Part shown: positions 1 to 12,100 of the stretch, one piece after another
Layout: every line of letters starts with the position of its first letter
Numbering within the stretch: position 1 is the stretch's first letter
Assembly (NCBI GenBank): GCA_004794785.1
Contig: SJOL01009403.1
Span: 1,235,302 to 1,299,301, forward strand
Direction: 5' to 3'
Length of the DNA: 64,000 bases
Origin: Opisthorchis felineus
Lineage: Eukaryota > Platyhelminthes > Trematoda > Opisthorchiida > Opisthorchiidae
Translations under genes and position numbers: made by a program
The notes under the pieces: generated by a model
The model's database searches: none
What the model was told of the DNA's origin: nothing
Seen by the model: the letters and a program-made list of their open reading frames with translations, nothing else

Positions 1-399
1 CACAACTGTTTCTTCCTTATTGGGAATCATCAGCAGTGCGCGTCGAAACGATGACCCCTCGGTCAGTAGTTTGGACGCTAGCCGTTCGACCAGGAGCACC
101 TGACCAGTAGTGTGATTAACTCGCACTACTGGTTTTTTTCAACCGTATTTTCTTACATCAAATAATGTAGACTTCCAGGGCTCAATGAGCTTGTTATACA
201 AACTTTGGAGGAATGCTATGTGAATGATAATCAAAGACTTGTATTTGTATGGATAATTCATGCGCACAGAGGAGAGGATCTCCGTACAGTATCTTTCCAC
301 ATAAGGCATCGGCCAAACGATGTATGTTTCTGTTGCCTTTAGGCCACATGAAATTTGCAAACTAGTGTGATTCATTCACACCAAGCCTGGCAGTTTCTT
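1..399. other. Gene-free window start
   Basis: Nothing recognised. The first 130 bases carry GTTCGACC and a short inverted CAGTAGTG/CACTACTG pair, which suggests repeat sequence. No upstream TRPM exon was identified. Confidence 0.5.
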
Positions 400-639
400 T
401 CAAGCCTGGTTGGAGTGCCCTGTCTTCGTGGACCTGTCAGGAAGTACCTTGTAGACCAGCGACATTACTCCATTCCTCGGTCCTTGTATGAACCGTAACA
501 CTGTAACGTCCAAAAGTGCAAATTTCCTTTTAGTCCTACGTGACCAGCCCGGTATGTTCTGGTAGTGGCGCAAGCCATGAACCAGGTCGCCCCTTGTCTG
601 CCACAGTGAGTATAACATTGTCTTGGAACTTGCATTCAA
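400..639 (-). mobile_element. Possible Gypsy-type integrase C-terminal fragment
   Basis: An open minus-strand stretch of 79 codons reads GDLVHGLRHYQNIPGWS, then RRTKRKF, then IQGPRNGVMSLVYKVLPDRS and HSNQA. This has the layout of the end of Gypsy/Ty3 integrases (GDLVW..., K-x-T-R-K-F-x-GP, a V-Y-x-V strand, then VHxNxLK). The GP after RKF is lost and the final motif is worn. No LTRs, RNase H or reverse transcriptase were seen nearby, so at best it is a relic. Recognised by pattern only. Confidence 0.4.
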
Positions 640-649
640 ATCATTCTCT

Positions 650-880
650 CCTTTCCTGATGCGACTGTTCTGGTGATTCTACGCCAAAGAGGGAAAGCAC
701 CGGACTCACGTTTTGCTGTCATCAGAGCTCATCAGCAGTGCATATCCTGGGCTGTGCCGAGATTTGAACCCCTGATAACTGACATCCGATGCGAGCATGT
801 TATTCCATAGCCCACGACTAGAGGTCCACTCTTGAATAGGTGCAGGTCACTTGTTGCTGCGTGGTCAGTGACTAACTGAG
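650..880 (-). repeat. tRNA-derived SINE, copy 1
   Basis: Read on the minus strand it has an A-box-like CTAGTCGTGGGCTATGG and a B box GGGGTTCAAATCT, followed by CAGCCCAGGATATGCACTGC and a tail shared with copies near 20850 and 53055 (TCTGG...GGGAAAGCACCGGACTC in plus orientation). The promoter boxes mark it as derived from a tRNA gene. Confidence 0.65.
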
Positions 881-1039
881 GTAAGCATCGGTTGGCTGCG
901 ATGGCCAGGCTTGAAAATCGAACCACGGATCACACTTGACTGAATCAGTAATGAATAGGTTGACATGATACCACATTTATAATCGCAATGTTTTGTAATT
1001 ACACCAACCAAATCGCCGGACAGTAAGCGGTTCTTAAGG

Positions 1040-1340
1040 CTATTGTATCGGATAAAACTTTCTGAATAGATGTTTGTTCAAACCACTGTCCTCCGCACGT
1101 ACTACCCTAAGTCCAGTCACAGCGGCATGCACAATCACTGCAACATTGCGGCGGTAACACAGTTGCTTGCCTGTGCAGTACAATGCCATTGGATATGGTT
1201 CAAGGTGTGCGATACTGTCCACAACAACGGCACTGAGATGAGCTTTGTTATGAAGCGTGTATGGTGAAATCGCCACTGCAACACCAGATCCAGACAGAGT
1301 TTTACAGCTGATTAACCAATAAAATGCGATTTTCCATGTT
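1040..1340 (-). mobile_element. Possible LINE endonuclease-domain fragment
   Basis: The minus strand reads GSGVAVAISPYTLH, then RRNVAVIVHAAVTGL and AEDSGLNKHLF. Flatworm RTE/CR1-type LINE endonucleases carry GVAxAISP... and a strand reading V-x-AYAPT followed by an AEDxxKDxFY-type segment. The catalytic-region residues are worn and no complete domain is present. It lies in the sequence upstream of the first TRPM exon found. Confidence 0.3.
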
Positions 1341-1603
1341 TTGGGGGGATTTTCGCTAATAGTAGTAAGGGTTTTTCTCATTTTGGACGTTCGACATAGT
1401 GAACCAAGTCTAACAGGCAAAATGTACTTTTCATAAGTGATTTTTTCGGAGTTTTCCTACAGTCGGACTGCAGTGTAGTGCTGTCAGTTGTTACATTTGT
1501 AGCTGTAGTTACACTGTCTGCCCTCAAATCAATTACTGATGGTAGGCATTAAAACAGATTCGACAATGTGAATTTTATTCTTGCTCATTTCAAAAAAAAA
1601 CAG

Positions 1604-1713
1604 GGAGGCGAGGAAGAAGTAACATCGTCATCAGAAGCAGCCCGAAAAAGCGACCGACTGCAGTCTCTCAGATATTCTGTGAGTGGCACCCTATTAGAAC
1701 AACCTCCATCTAA
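1604..1713 (+). CDS. TRPM exon a: cytosolic pre-S1 segment
   Basis: Residues 1-36 plus two bases of residue 37. The acceptor is a poly-A-interrupted tract ending in CAG at 1601-1603; the donor is AA|GTGAGT at 1714. The segment is hydrophilic, with an acidic start (GGEEEV) followed by Ser/Arg-rich sequence, and no recognised domain of its own. It is called because its two leftover bases (AA) join the first base of the next exon as a Lys codon and open the frame that runs into S1. It corresponds to the variable linker before S1 in TRPM channels. The upstream partner exon was not found in 1-1603. Confidence 0.7.
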
Positions 1714-3043
1714 GTGAGTTGAACTTGCTTCATATGATTCATGAAATTGTTCGTAAAAATTGGTTGGTTTTTTAATAACTAAAAGTAACTAGTCAGCCGA
1801 ACTAAGGATACAATTACGGTGACACCCATGAAGAGGCTTCACTACGGAGAAATAGGATGTTTGAGTTCGGTCAAGGTATTTTGCCTTCCCTGAGAACGCT
1901 TGAGTGGGGCCTCTGTTGGAGCAGGTCTCTCGCGGAAACCGTGAAGCGAGACTTATTGAAAGAAGTTATCAAAAATGTTAGGATGTGTAAAGTTGACTGT
2001 GAGATGTGGCGCAAATAAATATAACTGTAAGAACTATGATAATTGGGTGTAGTGCATAGCACACTTTGTTATGCACTATTCATGCTAAACGAGCTCATAT
2101 TGCATATTTCAGATCACGTTGACCTCATTATCCATAAGCAGTTGACAAGCAAGCATTCTAAAGCTCTCCATAACTTTGTGACATATTTCCTCCTTTTTTC
2201 AGGTTAAGAACACAGTTTATTCGAATCCAGCAGTTCTACCAAGCGCCAATAACGCGTTTCATATACAGCACGGTAAACAGCTTTGATTATTTGATAACCA
2301 CTTCTATTTTAGCTATTTTACTTGCTTTTTCTGGCAATTTTCAGCCTTAGTCTTCTGAAGTCGCTGACGCTGAGTTTCTCTTATTATGACTACTTTCTGG
2401 TACTCATGGTAGTTTCGTTTCTTTCGGAAGAACTCAAACAAGTAAGTGTGTACATGCTACACGGTTTTTTTCCAGTTTTTCTTGTTTGTCTGAATGACAA
2501 ACAAGCTACCGGACGTTTGTAACTACAGTGTTCCTCCAACGAGAGGACACTTGTCGGAGTCACTTTCTCTTCTGGAATTCAGATCAAGTTTAGCCACACA
2601 GTACCCACATGTTCTTAGAGCAAGGACCAGAAGGTCAAATAAAAATTTACATAAATGACACAAAATAGTTGGAAATCTGGCGGACACTTCTGTACAACAC
2701 CCTCCGTACAGAGCCCAAGTGGTAATATGCTCTTTCTCGTAAGCGCTCGCCGTGAGTTTAGATTTTTTGTATCCCAAAGCATGTGTACTTGTACTCTGGA
2801 GTGAATTTTAGTGCTGAACTTCTGCAGATAGTTCACAGGTTTACTGCATATGAAAGTGTCAGTGATCATTTACTTGGGCGTTTGGAATTCCGTACCTAAT
2901 AGAAGTACTGTTGGAAAAACGCCAGCACAAGCAATGACGAACTGTTTTGACGTTTCATAGCTTTGATTCCACAGTTCGTCGTTTCCTATACTATTTTTGT
3001 CCTCTCATGAAAGGGATATTTGATCTTTGTCTGTAGTGGCGCT

Positions 3044-3102
<59 letters not shown>

Positions 3103-6100
3103 TCTTCCAGTGCCATTTGTGCGAGAGCTAGGTTCTTGCCTGCGCTCAATGCGGAGTTGAAAGTACTTGCTGCATCACTGCTTGAGGTGAAACCGAAATG
3201 CTCGAAACAACAGTCATTGGTGTTGGAGGGACGGTCTCTGAAACCCGCCAAAGCCAGTGCGTAGAAGAATTTGAAGGCATTCTGAACACTTTGGTGTGTG
3301 GTGGTGTAACGGATCTGGGATAAAACTACCAGCCGTGTGTACTTAATTAGCCAAAATACACAATGTAACAAGGGTCGTATAATGAAATGATAGAACTCGC
3401 AGTTTCGCAAATGACGATCGCAGACAGTACACAACAAATGACACTCTCGCCTGATGGCACTGCACAAACCTAGCTACAGACCGGATGCAGATACGTATCG
3501 CAAGGCCTTAGTAACCTCTCCATCAAGTAGTATAATTATTCTATGAAAATCATTGACTCTTTCTGTCACAAGATCCGGGTTGAGATATGTAATGTGATTG
3601 TTGGGATTTCCTCCATATCTATATCGAACAGTCGAGACCCTCGCAGAATCTCATTTCTGGGCCCAACTTCGATGGTCTGAGTGGTCACACAAGCTAGCTA
3701 ATTCGAAGACAACATAAACAACCATGGAAACACACGAGGTGGGGGGTTGCCAGTTCAGACCATCGGTGGTTACACCTGCATGACCTTGGGATTCATGAGT
3801 TATCTCTGGGTCGACTCAACTGAACGAAATTTGAGTGATGCAAACGGCTCGGTGGACAGAGAAGGTCGTGATAGTTCTGGAAATATTTGTTCTCCAAAAA
3901 GGCCGAAATTTTCACAGTAGATTTAAATTTACGATTGTCTTTAGTTTTGAGACTGTGCCAGTCCCGGTGAGTATCCATTCAAGGGTGACCTGCAAACTCT
4001 GCTTTTTGCGATCCGGAACAGTGACTTCATCGGTTTCTTCCTGTTCATCACCTTTGAATATAGAGTTTTCATCCCCTAAAGCTACTCATTTTATGCCGAA
4101 AACTTCCCAATCCCCATGAAAGTGTGTAAATTTAGTGGAAAATTCATGGTGTCAGGACAGCACTCCTTTAACGGTGGTCGAATGTTTGTATTTCTTTGAC
4201 GCATGCATGCCTGCAAAAGTCAGGAATTTTACATGAATTCGCTGGTTTTCACTCTTTTTAGCTGCTTGCTGGATGGAAAAGAACTCTGAAACCGTGTTCA
4301 ACATATACCGGTATCAAGGAGTAACCTGAACTTTCAGGTCATCCAAGACCAACGCTTGGGGTGTGTGCGACTAACCGAGTGTCAAAACAAAATACAGATC
4401 AAAATGGGCATCTTTAGGCGAATTAGTTGCATACACGGTCGTGCAAGCAGTGATACGATGATTTCAGGCCTTTCTAGTCCAACCACCTGACTCGTTTTGG
4501 TTGTTTTATGGGTTTACGAAACAGTTTGATGCGCCTTCTACCAATGGCCAGTCTGCCACAGTGCACTCCATACGCCGGCCTCTCCTAGAATGATGAGTAC
4601 TGAAGAACTGTAAAAGTCCCAATCAAGAAGCATCATTCCCCAAGCCAACATAGCAATGAATCTAATACCAAAGTGGCTAGAGTCCGAACTACTCTTAGGC
4701 GGCCACGTAGTCAGTTTGAAATTTTTTTTCCATTTGATGGTTACCATTCGTGAAACCGTTACCTCAAATTACTGTCTATCCAACATGATATGATAGTTTG
4801 CTATATTCAGTCGTAGAAGACGAGCTATATTGCAAAATGCGAGAAGGTTCACAAAGCAGGACAGCTTGCGAAAATAGTCAACTTTAGTATTGTGTATTAC
4901 TTCCTGGGAAGTGTAGTGCACGAGATATGTGAAATGCACCACAAAACCTCCAGTGTAATTAAATGGTGTTGGAGCTAGGGTGCTTTGTTCCCCAAATTAA
5001 TAAGGTACGCGTACTGTGAACGGAAGTTCAATGGTTCGAGTCCAACCTAGGCGTTTTTCACTCATACTACGCGTCTACATGGACTTAGTATTTAAGTGGG
5101 TACGCTAAGGACTGAAACGCCTTTTTGGTTGCCTATAGGGCTTCATGTTACCTGCATTGCTTGACGCGCATTTGCTTCAATGGCTGTGAGTACCATAAGC
5201 CTCAGAATATTCCGGCGGTATGTGGCACAACATCTGGACCGTATCTATCGTAGTTTTCGTTTCCTTTTAAAATCAGAGCAGAAGTGTTATGTGATTTGAT
5301 GAAAACGACCTCACATCACTGTGTCTTTGAAAGTCATGGTTCCAAACTTATTCTCCTATAAGAGGTCCATGAGTTCAGCAGGACAACTGTGGCCGAACGA
5401 ATGCTCCATGTCTTTGTATGGGAGTTGTGAATTCACAGACGCGGAATAAAGCTGTAATGCACACGAAACGAATTCATTAGTCGAATACGCGAATGCATCA
5501 TTTGTGCATTGGACTACTTTCACACGCTTTCTTTTTGCACTCACAACAACCGTACGTTCATCCGATAGACAAATGGGGATGATGAAGCTCGGTTTTGTCG
5601 CAGTTGCTACCTAAGTTACACATAAAAAGGCCAAAGCGATCTTGATTATCATATAGCCCGCCGTTCTTCTGTGAATTAAATTCACTTGAGAGACTTCTTT
5701 CCCGTAAGCTGGACGCGTAGTTTTACTATGGTCGACCATCCGTGTCACTGCAGGGTATGTCACCAATGACGAAGTGACTGTCTTGCGGCTAGCGCAGGTC
5801 AACGATGATCGTCTGGCTATTTCAGATGTGAAAAGGATTCAGTGTCGTGAGATGTACGAACTATTTGATTGGTCGAAACAGAAAAAAAGAAAGTTACACC
5901 AATCATATTACATCACTTAAGGTCACTCATAACCATTCTTGTGAAAAAGTCGAAACGAATGTACCATTTTCGTGTTACGAGGACGCGTACCAACTGCAAC
6001 AATCATCATCACCATTCACTGCCATGATTCCGCTGCTGTTTTTTTTCAGTTTTCTACGTGTTAGTAAGTCCACTGACAAGCTGAAAAGAACTCTGTTAGC

Positions 6101-9100
6101 CAACAGCTATCCAGAAAAATGCATAGCAAATCGAACCCACCACGTGATCTGGCCAACACAGATAGGAAGGAGATGGTAATGTATCTACAAACTGCGGCGA
6201 TCATATCTGAAGCAACATCAAGAACACCAGTTGGCTTTGAACCACCCTTAAAGGGCAGCTGAGCTACGCCTGTTCTCGACAACCCGAGAGATTATGTTTT
6301 AAAATAGGTAGCGGAGTGTGGGTGATCATTCGGCCTCGCATATCATCCGTAAGTTCACTTGCGGTTGCGGTGATGTGTATATCGGCGGAACTGATCGAGT
6401 TCTCTTCTGAAATAAATTTCAAATAACTGCTCTGGTCCTTGCGGCACAACTAGTCAACACCAATAACAGCCACATTGAACTGATGGTCATCGAGTATCAA
6501 AAGTAACTCTAAAACAAACCACTTGGTTGACCCTATTCACGTTTCGCCACACTGTTATGCAATCGAAACTGTCAGATTTTTGTGAATCACTGCTGATACA
6601 CTGTGTGCAAGTATAACATATTTTGTGCACGAAAACTATTGAATCAAGCTGCTGGACTGCCTTGGAACTGAACTGCAATGGGCCCCTCGCTCAGAGCAAT
6701 GTATCGTTTGATGTGGTTAATTAATTAACTCATTGTTGCTATGTGTGTTACCTTTAAGTGTTGAATGTTTTACATCTACGACTGATGAAAGTAATTTGAA
6801 ATGTTAACATCTCGCGACCTACGTCTTCTGACTGCTATGATTTACTAACTGGATCAACGTGGCTCAAGGTCTCACATGTTCTGAATTTGATACCATATAC
6901 TAAGACTAAGTCACTGAAATCGGTTGCTAAGCGGGCCTCTTTCCATGAGCTTTCTATATGACTTGTTATACACCCCCTGTTGTCAAAAGCATACTAAATT
7001 GTGATTCACTATGCTAGGCTTGGTTGCATAAATTCTTTGCTATTTTTTATTAAAACTGAAATTCTCCCAGTTTCTGCAAGAAGCTCTCCATGGGAGAAGT
7101 TTTCACGAATTTTCCTGCTCTACCAGGGTTCATGCCAACAAGTAAATGTCCTTTTCAAATCACCCATCACACGACAGTCGATAAAGTATAACACAAACGG
7201 CTCAAATGAGTTTTGTGGGATGTTGGCAGCATCAACGAAAGGTCACTCGCGTGTGCGAACTCGAGCCTCCAACTTCTTGCCTACCTGTAGGATGTACTTC
7301 CGATGTACTACTGAGATTTCTATCCACGTCTACTTATTTGTCAGAACTGGTAATACGATATTGACTGTGGCGACCTACGTGAGGCTTTTGCGTGATTGTC
7401 GGTCCACGTAGGACCTAATACACACTGTTTCTGCTTGTATAGCCCGACACTATTTTCATCGCTTAGGGTATAGCGACTCTCCTATTACGGGAATAACCTA
7501 CTAAAGTTGTCTTCCGTGCTGAACATCTAATCCAGAGAGTTAGGATCCACTGACAAATAATAACTCCAAAACGCCTCTTCTTCAGTCAATTTTTACTCGA
7601 GAGGTATCCATACTTGTTGGTTTATTTCATTAAACCCAACAGAGTTCAAACCTTCAAGCGTATTGAATAGTACTAATTGTTGCTACTTGGCACGCGTGCC
7701 ATGAAAGTATGCACCTGAGTACCACAATCAAGTACATCGAAGCGGCTGTTCCATTGCACAGCCATCACAGACTTTTACTCAATTGCACAGCCTGAATAAA
7801 TTAAAGCAACTTACCCTGAAAGTACACCTGAAAGGCTTAAAGTATTGTGTCGCACGCAATTCACTGTGCGCAACCTGATAGAACAGAGAGTACTGTCCAC
7901 ACAACACACCACCTGTGAGTGCAACTAGCGAATAATCGATACAGGTGCGAATTGTGGGAATTCAGTTAACTACTGACTCTTTTCTCCTCTCAACGATTGT
8001 TGTCGAGTGAAACCTGCCACAGGCTCTGATGATAGGCTTGTAACCAATCAGCCAACCATAACATATTTCCCATATTTCTATTGTCTGAACCTTTTCCTAA
8101 TCTCTGAGCCGTTCGAATGCATTTTCGGGTTTTATCCTACATGAGGTTGGTGGGGGAGGGAACGGTTCGATTACGGGACGATCCCCTTTTGAAGAGATTC
8201 TCTCTAAAACTACGATTACAACGCCTTTCTACCAATTTTACTGCAAATCTCGGACAATATGAACTACTTCTAACCTTCAAGTAACTCAACACCTGCCAGT
8301 ATTTTAGTGGACCTCAAAAGCGGACTCGGGGTTGGCAATATTCAATCTATGGAGTCAGTTGTCATTTTTGAGTTAATGTCACTCACACATACGGAGCTAC
8401 AGTTTCCAATCCTAATATTTCCGTTCAGGCATTTGGTCCCGGTTCAAGTATCAGCGAGTATATCAGCGACGGTTGGAATCAGTTGGATTGCATCGCTATC
8501 TGTCTATTCATGATTGGATTTGGACTACGCCTACAGGCATATCGCTTGATCCAAGATGAGGGCCAAGACCTGATGGTCAGTCAACCGCTGGCTTCAGCTA
8601 CAAATACAACAGGTCCTCTTGGAAGTCTGATTTTCAACCAGTCTCTCCAGACGTCACTTATAAAGCCGTCATTTGATTCACTAATCGACCGTCCTAGCAC
8701 CAATTCAACCATCACCAATTTTGTCCCTGACTGGCTAAACGACAGCGTGAGTCAGAATCAGACATGGTCGGAAGACATCCTGTACACTGTAACCTCGGCG
8801 ACTAATGAAACTACAAGTCCAAGTTGGAGTGATCAGTTTGAGAACTGGACCGTCGATATGCCATACTACGTTCTTACAAACGATCTGTTCACCATTGCTC
8901 GCATCTTCTACGCGCTCAGTCTGTTCGCATTCTTCGTACGGCTGATGTACATATTCAGTTTTAGTATGGTGTTGGGACCGAAACTGATCATGATCAATCG
9001 TATGGTGAGTGATTTTATTTTTTAGCTTTTCAACAGATGAACAGTATATAAGCAAAATGATGATTACTTGTGAGCACTGTTCAGTGTTTGGGTTCTAAAG

Positions 9101-12100
9101 GGTGGGTAGGTTTTTGTAACAGAGAGAGCCTCCAGAGGAAGAACCATTAAGAGAAACCCCTGGATAAATCACATGCGATAGCCGTGTGTATAACAATGTT
9201 CTATTTCATCACCTCTATAGGACAAACCTAAGGTAAACTACTTCAAGCGTTATTGTTGAAACTGATCAGGGGATCCTACGGATTGCCAAACCGCATTGCT
9301 TTTGGACATTGGGCAAATAGTTCTGTATGTTTTGCTGTTTTCTTCGTATTCGTACACCACATTCACTTAATTCATGGGTTTACGATAAAACACAATCCAC
9401 AAATAGGACTGGTAGTTGAACAGGTGGCTACTGATCCGTTTGCCGAGCTTGGCAATAGACTCGTAAACATTCCGTCACCACTGATGGAGACATCATCAGT
9501 GCGCAATATCCGCTCTGTCGGTCGAATCTGTCACGGTTAAATCAGTCTTTGTAAACTGCCTGCCACTTGCATACCTTCAGTATTAAGGAACTTACCATCC
9601 ACAAGCTAAAGGAATGGTTACTGTAAACGTTGAAAGAGGTTGCATAAGCAGTAACTATATTACACCCATTTGTAGCGAAGGGTAAATAGAACACTCCTGA
9701 ACAATGCCGATTAGCTGTGCACAGAATTCGATTAGCCAACATAGAGTTGGTCCGAAGATGTTGCGAATTGGGAATCGGACTTTTGATGCGAGATCTGTTG
9801 CATGCGGTCAAATTCCTGGGGGGGGGGTTCCTCCGTTTGCTCTGTGAACTGGCACCGAATTATGATAACACGGTATTACGCTACAAGAAGCATGAATTTT
9901 TTCGTCCGGTCACATCACGACGGATGTAACCACCAAAGCCTACTCAACCCATGGCGCGTGTGATTCGTGATAGCTACGTTTACCTATTAAGGCCTACTTG
10001 GGCTCAGGTACTGGTGCTTTAGCACCAGTAGCCCTTGCTACCGGGTTCGACCGGAGTGGTCGTTAGTCCTCGGTCGCAGTTAGGCCTACTGAATCTTTGG
10101 TCCGATTTTTGAGCTTGACGATGATACAATGCTCCTGGCAACAACTGAATGCAAGGCACGTGGCCAAAGTCTTGGTTGCATGGGCTTTCCCTCACTCCCC
10201 TTTTACTGTGTCAATAGAGAGATCATCTTAAAACTCGGTGGAGGAGAATCAAGTACTCATGAACTTTTGGATAAAAAAAATCTAGCCTGGGTTAACTCAA
10301 GCCAATGATGCCAGCTAGTCTTCTAAGTTCGGCAGTTTCAGTAATGATATTTCGAAAGGTCCTAGAATTCCATTTCCAAGATTCATAAAGGTGATGCTTT
10401 CTACACGGTAATTCCAAATTAGTGCTTTGAGCTCGGAACTGATTACCTATCTTGACACGTTGTTGCACCTACAGAGTGCTAACGGATGAAGATAGATTAT
10501 CGCACAAATGTTTTGCACATTTTACGCTAAAAATCCACACGATATCTTTGATTTCGGTTGCATCGTTTTGAGGACATCACTACTGAAACAATATGTGACC
10601 AAAAATGACCACATAATCGTCCTGGTATTAGCATGGTGTAGCCATCTCCACAGAAACTGAACGATTTCCTTCAGAGCCAGAAGGCGTCGCAATAATATTG
10701 GTGTCATTTACCACCATTGCAAATATCCATCTTACAATCTTTGTTCTCTTGGCTTTGCTTCCAACATGTGGTTATTGGTTTGTCAAAGTTCTCGATTTCC
10801 CTGTTCGTAGACATCGTGTTTACCACAAAGCCGCCATTCTTAGTCCAGTGTAAAGAACTCGAATTTCTGGTCGGATTGAGAAAAAGAACATGATGGTTCC
10901 TACACATATTCTGCACTGGTGTGCTGCCAAATTAGAGCTCAGTGTTAGCTGTAAGACTGACTTTTTTATGGCCGTTTAAGTCATTTCCTTTTGGACTGTG
11001 CTCGAAAACCGCCTGATTTTCATAGTTGCTCATCGTCGGCAACTTTCGGATCATTTGGGTTAGCATCGCTCCGAAGGTGGTTTATTCAACCGCGGTGTGT
11101 TAGGATAGATGCCCGAATGATTCAGTTCATTTAGACTCGCCATTTCATAAATACGGCCCTAACTGTCAAGCAAACGACAACCGGAACAACATATAATGTC
11201 GTAGCGGTTTTGAATAGTGGGATATCCTAAAGCAACAGATTTCGCTAGTCTGTTGGACTACTGCTATTTATTCAGTGGACAAAAACCGCTTGGCAATTAT
11301 GATCGCTCTTTGATCTTCTTGACCGCAGATCGTCCACGACTTACTGCCGTTCCTGTGCATCCTGTTGGTCTGTCAAATGGGATACGGGATTGCATTTCAA
11401 TCGATTTCTTTTGCAAATGGATGCTATGCTGAGTATCGGCAAGACGAAATGAGTAAGTTGCAGGTGTCTATATGTTGAAGTCCACAAACACTTGTACCCA
11501 GCTAATTTGCCCTCACATGTATATATTAGAAAAATGGAGAATATCATAAACCAGAGATTAAGTTTATTTTCAGTTGAGTTTCTCGGTAACACCACCTTGC
11601 TTTGTAAGTGAGGGCAATTGGGCAATAGAGCATAATTCGGTGTTCAAGTAGAACATGAGGTTGACGGAAGCTCGAGGACTACGTCTACCTGGCGAGTCCA
11701 AAGAAGGGCGAAATTGGTAGCGGGTTGTCAGGAAGCCTTCAGCAACTTCATGAGTATTGTGTTACGTCAAGATTATTTATGTCTGTTCTGTTGAAATATG
11801 GCTGAGATGGCCTTAGAACAAGGTGGAACCAACACCTATCCTACATCAGTGGCGCATTCAACCCGAGACGCACGCAAACGAGACCTTGTTCTGTTGAATA
11901 TGGCGTTTTCTTGAGAATCCCAACGCCTGACGTAACAGCATTTTTCGGGGATGAGAAATGGCTGGTAAATTCCAGCTGGATTAGAGTGATGGATGTGTAG
12001 GCTGTCTGATTAGTAAAAGTCTGATCATCCTGATTGTTAGGATGTACTGAACGAAACCCGCCTTTTTATTACCGGGTGCCATTATCCCGGAAAAGGCAGG

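Larger units (their letters stand above)
2442..8428 (+). other. Intron between S2 and S3 exons
   Basis: About 6 kb from GTAAGT to TTCAG. It contains the AT microsatellite at 3047-3101 and a tRNA-like B box near 5035. At 7205-7290 a stretch translates [10 protein letters not shown], resembling the start of a common trematode interspersed repeat. No gene recognised. Confidence 0.6.
9005..11328 (+). other. Intron between S4 and S5 exons
   Basis: 2.3 kb. It holds a half copy of the palindromic repeat (9415-9535), a G10 run at 9818-9827 and a hairpin at about 10009-10030. No gene recognised. Confidence 0.6.

Noticed and set aside
2204..2347. Unspliced reading through S1 (ending AFSGNFQP)
   Set aside because: Hydrophobic but ends in TAG, and leaves S2 out of frame. 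Splicing at 2273/2312 gives a better S1 and restores the S2 frame.
3045..3467. 140-codon minus-strand ORF ending in (IY)n
   Set aside because: Its tail is the AT microsatellite read as codons; the remainder has no family match.
4970..5060. Functional tRNA gene
   Set aside because: A B-box-like T-arm is present but acceptor and anticodon stems do not pair by eye.
7205..7290. [14 protein letters not shown] translation resembling a common trematode repeat
   Set aside because: Only the first dozen residues agree and the rest diverges at once, so it is not annotated as a repeat copy.
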